Source: Pseudomonas rhizosphaerae (GTDB taxonomy: Bacteria; Pseudomonadota; Gammaproteobacteria; Pseudomonadales; Pseudomonadaceae). From it: a stretch of 64,000 nucleotides of DNA. Of this stretch, positions 27,525-36,389 are shown piece after piece (the stretch's first letter is position 1; each line of letters opens with the position of its first letter). The translations under genes and the position numbers were made by a program. The notes under the pieces were generated by a model, which made no database searches, was not told the origin of the DNA, and was given only the letters and a program-made list of their open reading frames with translations. The stretch covers positions 2,914,001 to 2,978,000 of the forward strand of contig NZ_CP009533.1 in NCBI RefSeq assembly GCF_000761155.1, read 5' to 3'.

Positions 27525-28418
27525 ATGCAATGGTTAAAAGACAAGTACGCTGCTACGCCAGTGGCACATCGATTTTATATGGTTTCCGTCATTCTAGTCT
27601 TCTCTGGAGTGTGGCTGTCCAGGAGCTGGGGCACTGCGGCCCTCGACGTGACCAGCATGATTGCTGCTGGCTTCATGATTGCAGGTTTCATCATGTGGTG
27701 CCTGCCAATGGCACGGTGGATGCGTCTGAAGTGGCACAAATCGTTGTACAAGACACCTATAGTCCTATTGCATGTGCTGGCACTCTTGGTCGCTACCGGA
27801 TTGTCGCGCTTTGCAGTTTCCGAAGCATTGGGCTTGCCGCCGCAGTCTTTCGATCTGACGGTTGGCCTGCTGGCGTTGCTGTTTTATGTACCGGCATGGA
27901 TGGCAGTACTGGCACTTTTGCTGTCGTTCGGTGGCCTTTTGCTGCTTGTTCTCTTCGGTGTTGCCGTAGTTATCTTCGCGGCCATTCAAATGCTCGCTTC
28001 ATTCCTGAAGATTTTCGGCGTTAATTACACTCCCCAGCTTAACCTGGGTATGACGTTGTTCCACCCCGGAGGCGCTATTGCAGCTGCCATGGTGCTGGTT
28101 GCCTGCTATTCGTTCTTAACCGACAGCTATCAGCCTTGGGTACTGTCGGCGATCAGAACAACTGCGGTAATTGCCGACTTTCATCCTGCACCCAATTACC
28201 CCGGTGTACTGCCTGGCGAAAGGATTCACCCGCTGGATAACGGTTACACGGCCTATGCACAGGAGCAGCCTGACCACAGCATCGTGATCGGCGTCAGGAC
28301 GCAGGAAACTCAAGCACATGACCAGCCTTTGGCTAATCCCATCCCCTCTCCGGCGCAGGTGATGAAACCGTTGTTCGAGAGCCTGTCTGTTCCAGTTGAG
28401 TCGAGAAAAGCGTCGTGA
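27525..28418 (+). CDS. Hypothetical multi-pass membrane protein
   Basis: A 297-residue protein of unknown family. The first half has five or six hydrophobic segments (FYMVSVILVFSGVWL, VTSMIAAGFMIAGFIMWCLP, PIVLLHVLALLVATG, VPAWMAVLALLLSFGGLLLLVLFGVAVVIFAA, GGAIAAAMVLVACYSF). A soluble C-terminal tail of about 90 residues (DSYQPWVLSAIRTT... onwards) follows. The composition is less GC-rich than the core and the ribosome site (AAGG, about 14 bases upstream) is weak, both hinting at acquired DNA. It is divergent from the ABC-F gene and upstream of the isochorismatase-like gene on the same strand with a 196-base gap. No function is proposed. Confidence 0.75.
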   Translation: MQWLKDKYAATPVAHRFYMVSVILVFSGVWLSRSWGTAALDVTSMIAAGFMIAGFIMWCLPMARWMRLKWHKSLYKTPIVLLHVLALLVATGLSRFAVSEALGLPPQSFDLTVGLLALLFYVPAWMAVLALLLSFGGLLLLVLFGVAVVIFAAIQMLASFLKIFGVNYTPQLNLGMTLFHPGGAIAAAMVLVACYSFLTDSYQPWVLSAIRTTAVIADFHPAPNYPGVLPGERIHPLDNGYTAYAQEQPDHSIVIGVRTQETQAHDQPLANPIPSPAQVMKPLFESLSVPVESRKAS

Positions 28419-28614
28419 ACGACGCAGCAGGATGGCGTGCTTCTTGATAGATAGCCAGACGCGCTAACTGTCGAGCGAGAATTCAGTGGTTCAGACTCAA
28501 GCATGGCCCTTTTGAGTCTGTCCGCCGCGCTCCCACTCTGCGGCTACCCCCCATTGAAGCCACCTCCCCCTTACCGCACACTGACGCGATTCCTTTCCGA
28601 TAAAACGGCCGTCC

Positions 28615-29184
28615 ATGAGTAACCCACCCAGCCCCATCCCCTTGATCATCCTCAATGTGCAAGACGCCATCGACCAGCCGAATTGGAAGGGCAAGAGCAA
28701 CCCTGGCTACCTGGAAACCATCCAGCGGCTTCTGCAGCTGTGGCGTTCCAATGGCTGGCCGGTGCTGCATGTGAAGCACGATGAACCGACGCCTACGTCG
28801 ACGTACCACACCCATGGGCCGTGGAATGGGATCAAGCATGAAGTCGCGCCGGTGGAGGGCGAACGGGTGATCACCAAGCAGCAGAACTGTGCGTTCATCG
28901 GCACGGAGCTGGATGCGGTGCTCAAGGCCATGCAGGTGACACGCTTCGTGCTGACGGGCGTGGTCATTCATAACAGCATGGATGCCACTGTTCGCGCCGG
29001 AAAGGCGCTGGGCTACAGCATCACCCTGCCCTCGGATGCGACGACAGCGGTCCCTGTGACCGGCGCCGATGGAACGGTTTGGGATGCGGGCACCGTTCAT
29101 GATCTGACGTTGGCGATACTCGGTAGCGAATACGCTGAGGTGGTGCTGGCCAGCGATGTGGTCGAGGCGCTCGGGCTGGGGTGA
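28615..29184 (+). CDS. Isochorismatase-fold protein lacking catalytic Cys
   Basis: A 189-residue protein of the isochorismatase/nicotinamidase superfamily. The Asp of the triad is present (Asp17 in LNVQDA) and so is the Lys (Lys88 in VITKQQ). The position of the nucleophilic Cys holds Ser121 (TGVVIHNSMDATVR), so the usual Cys-hydrolase chemistry is doubtful. Some superfamily members with other catalytic modes exist. No ribosome site is obvious before the ATG at 28615. Its last 88 bases overlap the 3' end of the convergent ABC transporter ATPase gene. It may or may not belong functionally to that cassette. Confidence 0.85.
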   Translation: MSNPPSPIPLIILNVQDAIDQPNWKGKSNPGYLETIQRLLQLWRSNGWPVLHVKHDEPTPTSTYHTHGPWNGIKHEVAPVEGERVITKQQNCAFIGTELDAVLKAMQVTRFVLTGVVIHNSMDATVRAGKALGYSITLPSDATTAVPVTGADGTVWDAGTVHDLTLAILGSEYAEVVLASDVVEALGLG

Positions 29185-30194
29185 GCGGTGAGCGGCGACA
29201 CCAACTCCAGATCATCCCGTATGCACGCCACGCCATGACCCGCGCTGACTTCACGCAACAGCGGTCGATCCTGTGCGCAGGCGGGCAGCACGTAAGGGCA
29301 GCGGGTGCGAAAGGCGCAGCCTGAGGGGGGCGAGATCGGGCTGGGGATATCGCCTTGCAGCACGATTCGCTGGCGCCGCTGCCCGGGTTCGGGCATGGGG
29401 ATGGCCGACATCAGCGCTTCGGTGTAGGGATGGCGGGGATGGCTGAACAGCTCGCGGGTGGGCGCTATCTCGACGATGCGGCCCAGGTACATCACTGCGA
29501 CGCGGTCGGCGATGTGGCCGACCACGGCCAGGTCGTGGGTGACGAAGAGCATGGTCAGGTTCATCTGCCGACGGATGCGCGCGAACAGGTTGAGCACCTG
29601 CGCCTGCACCGAGACGTCCAGGGCCGACACTGGTTCGTCGGCCATGATGAATTCAGGTTCCAGGGTCAGGGCGCGGGCGATACCGATGCGCTGGCGTTGG
29701 CCGCCGGAGAACTCGTGGGGGTAACGGTCCAGGTACTGGGCGGCGAGGCCAACGGTTTCCAGGGCCTGCCCGGCCTTTTCGCGGCGCCCGGCGGCGTCGA
29801 GTTCGGGGTTGTGGAAGCGCAGCGGCATGGCGAGGATGTCGCCCACGCTCATGCGCGGGTTCAGCGAGCCGTAGGGGTCCTGGAAGATCATCTGCATGCG
29901 CTTGCGATAGGGCTTGAGCAGGCGGTCGTTGAAAGGTGTGATCTCGGTGTTGTCGAAGACGATGTGCCCTTCGGTGGGTGGGTCGAGCATCATCAGGCTG
30001 CGGCCCAGGGTGCTCTTGCCCGAGCCGCTTTCGCCCACCAGGCCGAGCACTTCGCCACGGGCGATGCTCAGGTCGACGCCATCCACGGCGCGGACCAGGT
30101 TGTCGTCGCGGTCGCGACGGTGAGCGAGGAAGGTCTTGCGCACGGGGAAGTATTTCTTCAAGCCGACGACGTCGATCAACGGACGCTCTTTCAT
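29097..30194 (-). CDS. Dipeptide/opine-type ABC transporter ATPase, DppF-like
   Basis: A 365-residue ATPase of the Opp/Dpp family, energising uptake with its DppD-like partner. It has Walker [10 protein letters not shown] near residue 55, the Q-loop MIFQDPYGSLNPRMSV, the signature FSGGQRQRIGIARAL near 163 and Walker B EFIMADEPVSALD. The C-terminal oligopeptide-transporter domain has clustered cysteines (SGCAFRTRCPYVLPACAQDRP) that bind a 4Fe-4S cluster in relatives. The ATG overlaps the stop of the upstream gene (ATGA). The last 36 or so residues (Ser/Thr-rich) form a tail reading into the convergent isochorismatase-like gene. It is the last gene of the transporter operon. Confidence 0.93.
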   Translation of the reverse strand: MKERPLIDVVGLKKYFPVRKTFLAHRRDRDDNLVRAVDGVDLSIARGEVLGLVGESGSGKSTLGRSLMMLDPPTEGHIVFDNTEITPFNDRLLKPYRKRMQMIFQDPYGSLNPRMSVGDILAMPLRFHNPELDAAGRREKAGQALETVGLAAQYLDRYPHEFSGGQRQRIGIARALTLEPEFIMADEPVSALDVSVQAQVLNLFARIRRQMNLTMLFVTHDLAVVGHIADRVAVMYLGRIVEIAPTRELFSHPRHPYTEALMSAIPMPEPGQRRQRIVLQGDIPSPISPPSGCAFRTRCPYVLPACAQDRPLLREVSAGHGVACIRDDLELVSPLTAHPSPSASTTSLASTTSAYSLPSIANVRS

Positions 30195-31219
30195 CGTGCA
30201 CCTTCCTGTTCGATCGCCAGTTCCCGCCAGCGCACGCAGCGCAGTTGGTGGCCCATTTCGATTTCTTCCAGCACGGGTGCCTGCTGATCGCAGCGGCCCG
30301 CGATGCTGTGGCCGCAGCGCGGGTGGAAGGCGCAGCCGCTGGGCGGTGTGCTGGGGTCGGGAACGAAGCCGGCGATGGTGCCCAGTTCACCTTGCACCAG
30401 ACCGGCGTGTTCGAAGCGCGGCACGGCGGCCAGCAGGCCGCGGGTGTAGGGCATGCGCGGCGAGGACAGCACCTGGCTGACGCTGCCCTGTTCGACGATG
30501 CGCCCGGCGTACATCACCATGACCCGGTCGGCGATTTCCGCGACCACGCCGAAGTTGTGGGTGATGAACAGGATCGCCATGCCGTTCTTCTTCTGCAGGT
30601 TGCGCAGCAGGTCGAGAATCTGCGCCTGCACGGTGACGTCCAGCGCGGTGGTGGGTTCGTCGGCAATCAGCACGTCCGGCTCCATGGCCAGGGCGATGGC
30701 GATCATCACCCGCTGGCGCATGCCGCCGGACAGCTCATGGGGATAACAGTCCAGGCGCTTCACCGGTTCCGGAATGCCGACCTGCTCCAGCAGGGCCAGT
30801 GCGCGGGCGCGGGCGTCGGCCTTGCTCAGGGATTGATGGAAACGGATCGCTTCGGCGATCTGATCACCCACGCGGTGCACCGGGTTCAGCGAGGTGAGCG
30901 GTTCCTGGAAAATCATCGCCACGCGGTTGCCGCGCACGTGGCGCATCTGCTGCTCGCCCATGGCTACCAGGTCGATGGGCGCGCCGTGGCGGTCGGCGAC
31001 GATGGCGCTGCCGTCGATGCGGGTTTTCGGCGCTTCGGCGAGCAGCTTCATGATGGCCAGGCTGGTGACGCTCTTGCCCGAACCGCTCTCGCCCACCAGG
31101 GCCAGGGTTTCACCGGCACCGATGGTGAAGTTGATGTCGTGGACCACGGGTACGTAGCCGGCGCCCTTGCGGAAGGCGACGTTGAGGTGCGCCACGGCGA
31201 TCTTCTTATCTGCGTTCAT
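30191..31219 (-). CDS. Dipeptide/opine-type ABC transporter ATPase, DppD-like
   Basis: A 342-residue Opp/Dpp ATPase. It shows Walker [10 protein letters not shown] near residue 43, the Q-loop [16 protein letters not shown], the signature [15 protein letters not shown] near 165 and Walker [17 protein letters not shown]. The C-terminal cysteine motif is [21 protein letters not shown]. The ATG at 31219 overlaps the preceding permease stop by four bases, with an AGGAG site upstream inside that gene. Its own stop overlaps the DppF-like ATG, so translation of the three cistrons is coupled. It forms the heterodimeric motor with the 29097-30194 product. Confidence 0.94.
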   Translation of the reverse strand: MNADKKIAVAHLNVAFRKGAGYVPVVHDINFTIGAGETLALVGESGSGKSVTSLAIMKLLAEAPKTRIDGSAIVADRHGAPIDLVAMGEQQMRHVRGNRVAMIFQEPLTSLNPVHRVGDQIAEAIRFHQSLSKADARARALALLEQVGIPEPVKRLDCYPHELSGGMRQRVMIAIALAMEPDVLIADEPTTALDVTVQAQILDLLRNLQKKNGMAILFITHNFGVVAEIADRVMVMYAGRIVEQGSVSQVLSSPRMPYTRGLLAAVPRFEHAGLVQGELGTIAGFVPDPSTPPSGCAFHPRCGHSIAGRCDQQAPVLEEIEMGHQLRCVRWRELAIEQEGAR

Positions 31220-32103
31220 TTCAGGTCGCTCCTGCCGTCCAGCGCGTCGCGCAGGCCGTCGCCGATGAAGTTGAAGCTGGTCACCGCGAGGGTGATCGCC
31301 AGCCCGGGAATGATCGCCAGCCAGGGCGCCTTGCCCAGGTACTGCTGGGCGGCGTTGAGCATGTTGCCCCAGCTGGGCAAGGGCGGCTGGATGCCGTAGC
31401 CGAGGAAGCTGATGTAGGCCTCCAGCAGGATGGCGTTGGCGATGGTCAGGGTGGCCGCGACGATGATCGGGCCGATGGCGTTGGGCATCAGTTCGCGGAA
31501 CATGACCCAGCGGTTGCTGGCGCCGATCATGCGCGCGGCCAGGGTGAAGTCGCGTTCGCGCAGGGAGCGGATCTCGGCTTCGACGATGCGCGAGATTTCC
31601 ATCCAGCTGGTCACGGCGATGATCAGGGTGATCATCATCGGGCTGGGTTTGGTGAACGCCGCCAGCACCAGCACCAGGAACACGCTGGGAAAAGACAGGA
31701 AGGCGTCGACGAAGCGCATCAGCCCGGCGCCGATCCAGCCGCGGTAGTAACCGGCGATGACGCCGATCAGGGTGCCGATGACGATGCTGATGAGCATGGC
31801 GCAGAAGCCCACCATCAGGGAGATGCGCCCGGCGTTGAGCAAGCGGGCGGCGGTGTCGCGACCCAGCGCATCGGTGCCCAGGTAGTGATTGCCGGTGAAC
31901 GGCGGCGCGAAGCGGTTGCGGATGTCGATGCTCAGGTCGTTGTAGTGCAGCAGGTAGGGGCCGAACACGCAGGCCAGGATCAATACGGTGATCATCACCA
32001 CGCCGAGCACAGCCAGCTTGTGGCGCATGAAACGGCGCAGGGTGGGGTTGGCCAGCCAGGCCCAGCGGCGGCTGGCGGGCAGGTAGTGCGTGGCGGTGGT
32101 CAT
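31216..32103 (-). CDS. ABC transporter permease, DppC-like
   Basis: A 295-residue inner-membrane permease of the OppC/DppC group. It begins with a cytosolic segment and a first membrane helix (LAVLGVVMITVLILACVFGPYLL). A periplasmic loop containing NHYLGTDALGRDTAARLLNAGRISL precedes the transport domain. The EAA loop EIRSLRERDFTLAARMIGASNRWVMFRELMPNAI contacts the ATPases. The ATG at 32103 has GGAG eight bases upstream; a longer in-frame start is not supported. It follows the DppB-like gene by 13 bases. Confidence 0.93.
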   Translation of the reverse strand: MTTATHYLPASRRWAWLANPTLRRFMRHKLAVLGVVMITVLILACVFGPYLLHYNDLSIDIRNRFAPPFTGNHYLGTDALGRDTAARLLNAGRISLMVGFCAMLISIVIGTLIGVIAGYYRGWIGAGLMRFVDAFLSFPSVFLVLVLAAFTKPSPMMITLIIAVTSWMEISRIVEAEIRSLRERDFTLAARMIGASNRWVMFRELMPNAIGPIIVAATLTIANAILLEAYISFLGYGIQPPLPSWGNMLNAAQQYLGKAPWLAIIPGLAITLAVTSFNFIGDGLRDALDGRSDLK

Positions 32104-32116
32104 GGGCGGTACTCCT

Positions 32117-33067
32117 TCAGGCCAGCCGGACACGGGGGTCGGCGACACCTATCAACAGATCGGCGAGCAGGTTGCCCAGCAGCACCAGTACGGCCGAGAA
32201 CATCAGAATGCCCATGATCACCGGGTAGTCGCTGTAGCCCAGGCTGTCGAGGAACAGCCGGCCCATGCCGGGCCAGGTGAATACCGTTTCGGTGACCAGC
32301 GCGCCGCCGAGAATGGTGGGTATCTGCAGCCCGGCCAGGGTGATCATCGGCAGCAGGGCGTTGCGAATCACGTGGTGAGTCAGCACGCGGCGATAGGGCA
32401 CGCCCTTGGCGCGAGCGGTGCGGACGAAGTCCTGATCGATCACGTCCAGGGTGGCGGAGCGCATGTAGCGGCTCCAGATCGCCACGTTGACCAAGGCCAG
32501 CACCAGCACCGGCAGCACCAGGTGAATGGCGTAGTCGCCCAGGGACTGGTCACCGATGGTGTACATGTTGCCCGCCGGCAGCCAGCCCAGGTGCAGGGAG
32601 AAAAAGAAGATCGCCACCAGCCCGAACCAGAAGGTGGGAATCGACAGCGCCACCATCGCGCCGACCGTGGCCAAGGTGTCGAACACCGAATAGCGGCGCA
32701 CTGCGCCCAGCACGCCAACCCAGGTGCCAATGACGATGGACAGCAGTGTCGAGGTGCCCATCAGCAGCAACGTCGCCGGCAGGTGCCCGGCGATCACGCT
32801 GAGCACCGGGCGGCCGTCGCGAAACGAGTGGCCCCAGTCGCCGACGAACAGATGGCTGAACCAGTCGATGTACTGCACCAGCAGTGGCCGCTTCAAGCCC
32901 AGCTGCTCGGCGATGCGGTCCAGCTCGGCCTGGCTCATGCCGGGGTTCAGGGCGAACTGCGACATCGGTCCGCCGGGGGCCAGGTTGAGCACCATGAAGC
33001 CGATCAGCGAGACCAGCACCAGTACCACGGCGCTCTGCCCCAGGCGGTTGAGAATGTAGTTCGGCAT
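32117..33067 (-). CDS. ABC transporter permease, DppB-like
   Basis: A 316-residue inner-membrane permease of the OppB/DppB group. The N-terminal MPNYILNRLGQSAVVLVLVSLIGFMVLNLAPGGP is characteristic. Six membrane segments are visible, and the EAA loop is DFVRTARAKGVPYRRVLTHHVIRNALLP. AGAGGA lies seven bases before the ATG at 33067. It pairs with the DppC-like permease to form the translocation channel. The binding-protein gene ends 57 bases upstream, consistent with one operon. Confidence 0.94.
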   Translation of the reverse strand: MPNYILNRLGQSAVVLVLVSLIGFMVLNLAPGGPMSQFALNPGMSQAELDRIAEQLGLKRPLLVQYIDWFSHLFVGDWGHSFRDGRPVLSVIAGHLPATLLLMGTSTLLSIVIGTWVGVLGAVRRYSVFDTLATVGAMVALSIPTFWFGLVAIFFFSLHLGWLPAGNMYTIGDQSLGDYAIHLVLPVLVLALVNVAIWSRYMRSATLDVIDQDFVRTARAKGVPYRRVLTHHVIRNALLPMITLAGLQIPTILGGALVTETVFTWPGMGRLFLDSLGYSDYPVIMGILMFSAVLVLLGNLLADLLIGVADPRVRLA

Positions 33068-33124
33068 GCTTGAATCCTCTGCGGTGCGAACGACACCCGA
33101 CCCTGCGGCCAGGCATGGGCGTGC

Positions 33125-34801
33125 TCAGGTCCAGGACCAGGCGTTGACGTTCCAGGGTTCGATGCGCAGGTTGATGTTGCCGGTGAAGCCCTTGAGGCCC
33201 GATTTGTAGCCGCGCACGTAGGTGTACTGAAACAGCGGCAGGATGGGCAGGTCCTGGCGGATCAGGCCCTGCACCTGCACGTACACCGCCTTGCGCTGGG
33301 CGACGTCCTGGATCGCTGCGCCCTGGGCCAGCAGGTCGTCGACCTTGGCGTTGACGTACTGCGAGTTGTTCTGCCCGGCCCCGCCTTTGGCGTTGGTCGA
33401 TTGCGAACCGAAGTAGTCGCGGGTGTCGGGGTCGGCACCGGTGAGGAAGTTGTTGCCGACGATCACCGAGTCGAATTTGGACTGCACCCAGTACTCGCCC
33501 CACATCACCGCAGGCGGCAGGTTGGAGATTTTCATTTCCACACCGATGGCCAGCCAGGTCTGCTGGATGAACTGCTGCGCCTGTTCGCGGATCTGGTTGC
33601 CGGCGGTGGTGGAGTTGGTGAACGAGAGGCGCACCCCGCCCTTCTCGCGAATGCCGCCAGCGCCCGGTTTCCAGCCGGCGTCATCGAGCAGCTTGCTGGC
33701 CGCCTCGATGTTGAAGCTTTGCTTGGGCAGGTTCGGGTTGTAGTAGGCCGACTGTTGCGGCATGTAGGTTTCGGTGGGCAGCACCAGGCCGAAATACAAC
33801 TCGTCGATGATGGTCTTCTTGTCGATGGCCATGTACAGCGCCTGGCGCACGACGGGGTCCTTGAACTGCGGGCGCTCCATGTTCAGGGTCACCGACTCGA
33901 TGGTGGCCACCGGCAGGATCACCACGGTGCGCCCGGCCAGGTCCTTGGCTTCCTCGTAATGGTCGGGGGTGATGCCCTGCATGGCAGTGACGTCGATGTC
34001 GCCGGTCTTGAACTGGGTGTAGAGCACGGTCAGGTCGGGGATGTATTTGAAGATCACGCTTTCGATCTGCGGCTGGGTACCGTGATAGTCCGGGTTGGCC
34101 TTGAGCTGGATGTGATCGCCAGCCACCCGCGTGCCCCACTTGAACGGACCGGTGCCGATCGGTGCGTTGTTGAACGGTGCCGTGTTGACGTCGGCGGCGA
34201 CCGAGAGAATGTGCTTGGGCACCATGAAGGTGGACGACAGGATCGAGGCGTAGGGTGCGTAGGATTTCTCCATGCGCCAGTGGATTTCGGTGGGCGAAAC
34301 CACGGTGATGTCGCGCAGCAGGTCATGGCCGGCGCGGCGACCGCTGCGAAAATTCGGCGAGACGATCAGTTCCAGGGTGTACTTCACGTCTTCGGCGGTG
34401 AAGGGCCGGCCGTCGTGCCATTTGGCATCGCTGCGCAGTTTCACTTTCCACTGCAGGCCGTCGGCGGAGATGCCGCCATTGGCCACGGTGGGCACTTCGG
34501 TGGCCAGGGCCGGAACGAATTCACCGCTGGGCGAGATGCCGAACAGTGGGTCGAACACGTTCCAGTGGATGCCGTCGTCCACTTCGATGTGCGGCATGTG
34601 CGGATTGAAGACGGTAGGTTCCTGGGACAGGCCGATGATCACCTGTCCGGACGGCGGGGCGGCCATGGCCGCGAACGATTGGCTGGCCCGGCCCAGGGGC
34701 AGCAGGGTGCCTGCGGCGCCGATGATGGCCATGGCCAGCGCCTGGCGGCGGGTCGGGTTCAACAGGCTGTTGCCTTTATCCGAGTCATCGCGTTGCGACA
34801 T
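33125..34801 (-). CDS. Tat-exported periplasmic substrate-binding protein, DppA/OppA type
   Basis: A 558-residue solute-binding protein of family 5 (SBP_bac_5). The N-terminal 45 residues form a Tat-like signal: NPTRRQALAMAIIGAAGTLL with twin arginines at 18-19. The mature protein has the family segments DPLFGISPSGEFVPALATEVP, WKVKLRSDAKWHDGRPFTAEDVKYTLE near residues 135-160 and DVTAMQGITPDHYEE. GGGAG lies seven bases before the ATG at 34801. Binding proteins of this family take di- or oligopeptides, opines, nickel or glutathione; the pocket cannot be read here. The upstream FAD oxidase gene ends 122 bases away on the same strand. Confidence 0.92.
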   Translation of the reverse strand: MSQRDDSDKGNSLLNPTRRQALAMAIIGAAGTLLPLGRASQSFAAMAAPPSGQVIIGLSQEPTVFNPHMPHIEVDDGIHWNVFDPLFGISPSGEFVPALATEVPTVANGGISADGLQWKVKLRSDAKWHDGRPFTAEDVKYTLELIVSPNFRSGRRAGHDLLRDITVVSPTEIHWRMEKSYAPYASILSSTFMVPKHILSVAADVNTAPFNNAPIGTGPFKWGTRVAGDHIQLKANPDYHGTQPQIESVIFKYIPDLTVLYTQFKTGDIDVTAMQGITPDHYEEAKDLAGRTVVILPVATIESVTLNMERPQFKDPVVRQALYMAIDKKTIIDELYFGLVLPTETYMPQQSAYYNPNLPKQSFNIEAASKLLDDAGWKPGAGGIREKGGVRLSFTNSTTAGNQIREQAQQFIQQTWLAIGVEMKISNLPPAVMWGEYWVQSKFDSVIVGNNFLTGADPDTRDYFGSQSTNAKGGAGQNNSQYVNAKVDDLLAQGAAIQDVAQRKAVYVQVQGLIRQDLPILPLFQYTYVRGYKSGLKGFTGNINLRIEPWNVNAWSWT

Positions 34802-34923
34802 GCTGAAGCTCCCACAGTAAGGAAGAAAGGGCAGGTGGCAGGCGTTGGAAAGCGTTCTGGACGCTGGACCCGGGCTCGTTCGAACGAGCTTCTGCAGGGC
34901 TGTTGCCGAGTGATCGGGTGGCT

Positions 34924-36258
34924 CTAGAATCCGGAAATGGGCCGTGGGCTGGAACCATCGCTGAAGCGCGAGAGGCGAAACGCTTGGGGATCGACGATCG
35001 GGGTTTCACCGGTGACCAGATTGGCCATCAGCCTTCCTGCCGCCGGACCGATGCCGAAGCCATGACCCGAGAATCCGGTGGCGATGAAAAATCCGGGCAC
35101 ACCGTCCACCGCCGAGATCACCGGCACGGCATCGGGCGTGACATCGATCATGCCGCCCCAGCGCTGGGCGATCCGCACGTTGGCGAACACCGGGAAGGCG
35201 TTGGTCAGGCTGGCCAGGGCGCGGTTGGTTTGCCGGATCGATGGCACCGGATCGAGCACGCGGCGGTATTCGAACGGGCTGGCTTCGTCCAGTGCCCAGC
35301 GCTTGGGCAGCACGGCTTCCTGGAAAAAACGCTGGCCCAGGCGAAACGACAGTGATTTGTGCTCCTGCTGCAGCGCAGCCCAGAACTGCCGCGCGTAGCG
35401 AAAGGAGTCGGGGACGATGTCGGCGATGTTCTCGTGGCCGGAAGCGACGGTGTAGCCGCCGTCCTGGCGTCTGCGCACGGCGAAGTCCATTGCCCAGATG
35501 GCGGATTCCGGGCCGCCCTGCAGGGGCGAGGTACGGATCACCGAATTGAGCACCTTGAGCTGCGGCAAATGCACCTTCAACGGTGAGCAGAACAGGCTCG
35601 ACCACGCGCCACCGGCCAGCACCACGGACGTGCAGGCGATCGCGCCGCGCTCGGTGATGACGCCGCTGACCCGGCCTGCCGCACGCTCGATGCCACGCAC
35701 CGCGCACTCGGTGAAGATCATCGCGCCCTTGGCCCGCGCCGCTTCGGCAATCGCCGGTGCCGCCTGCTGCGGTTCGGCGCGACCGTCATCGGGGGTGTAC
35801 AGCGCACCCTTGATGCGCAAACGCTCGGCGCCGGGCAGCACCGCGGCCAAGTCGCTGCCCGAAAGCATCCGCGCACGCACCGGGTAATCGTCCAGATTGG
35901 CCTTCCAGCGCTCGTGCTCCGCGTAGCTTTGATCGTCCGCGCAGGTGAACAGAATGCCGGCGCGGGTGTAGCCGACGTCCTTGCCGATGCGCGCGGCCAG
36001 GTCGCCCCAGATGTTCAGGGCATGGGCCATCAGCGGCAGTTCACGGGGGTCGCGGCGCGAGATGCGCACCCAGCCCCAGTTGCGACTGGACTGCTCGTGA
36101 CCGATGCCACCTTTCTCGCACAGCGCCACTGTCAAGCCGCGTTCGGCAAGCTCCAGCGCCGTGGAGGCACCGACGATGCCACCACCGATCACTACCACAT
36201 CGACACGCTCCGGAAGATGTTCATCACCCTGTACGGGTACTACGCGAGGTCCTGGCAT
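34924..36258 (-). CDS. FAD-dependent amino acid/opine oxidase (DadA-like), copy 1
   Basis: A 444-residue flavoprotein of the DAO (glycine/D-amino acid oxidase) superfamily. The Rossmann FAD-binding motif VDVVVIGGGIVGASTALELAERG lies at about residues 19-41, followed by HEQSSRNWGWVR. The C-terminal FAD contact is PGFFIATGFSGHGFGIGPAAGRLMA. It should oxidise a C-N bond in an amino acid, opine or amine and pass electrons to oxygen or the chain. I use the ATG at 36258; an AGGAGA site lies about 11 bases upstream. It is first in the row with the ABC transporter genes, so its substrate is probably what the transporter brings in. The closely similar copy 2 lies at 37205-38506. Confidence 0.88.
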   Translation of the reverse strand: MPGPRVVPVQGDEHLPERVDVVVIGGGIVGASTALELAERGLTVALCEKGGIGHEQSSRNWGWVRISRRDPRELPLMAHALNIWGDLAARIGKDVGYTRAGILFTCADDQSYAEHERWKANLDDYPVRARMLSGSDLAAVLPGAERLRIKGALYTPDDGRAEPQQAAPAIAEAARAKGAMIFTECAVRGIERAAGRVSGVITERGAIACTSVVLAGGAWSSLFCSPLKVHLPQLKVLNSVIRTSPLQGGPESAIWAMDFAVRRRQDGGYTVASGHENIADIVPDSFRYARQFWAALQQEHKSLSFRLGQRFFQEAVLPKRWALDEASPFEYRRVLDPVPSIRQTNRALASLTNAFPVFANVRIAQRWGGMIDVTPDAVPVISAVDGVPGFFIATGFSGHGFGIGPAAGRLMANLVTGETPIVDPQAFRLSRFSDGSSPRPISGF

Positions 36259-36343
36259 CGCTGGCTGTTCTCCTGATGGGTCATCAATGAATGGGCGCTG
36301 CGAGGGCCCGGATATTGCAGCGCATTTGCAGTGCCAGTCGGCC

Positions 36344-36363
36344 TGCCGGGCCATGGCTCGGCA
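36344..36363. promoter_or_regulatory. Candidate IclR operator
   Basis: TGCCGGGCCATGGCTCGGCA is a 20-bp palindrome with a single mismatched pair. It sits in the 131-base gap between the divergent oxidase and IclR genes, 26 bases before the IclR start. Position and symmetry suit autoregulation and control of the oxidase-transporter row. Confidence 0.5.
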
Positions 36364-36389
36364 ACCGTCGTTTCACGGGAGAGGTCAGC

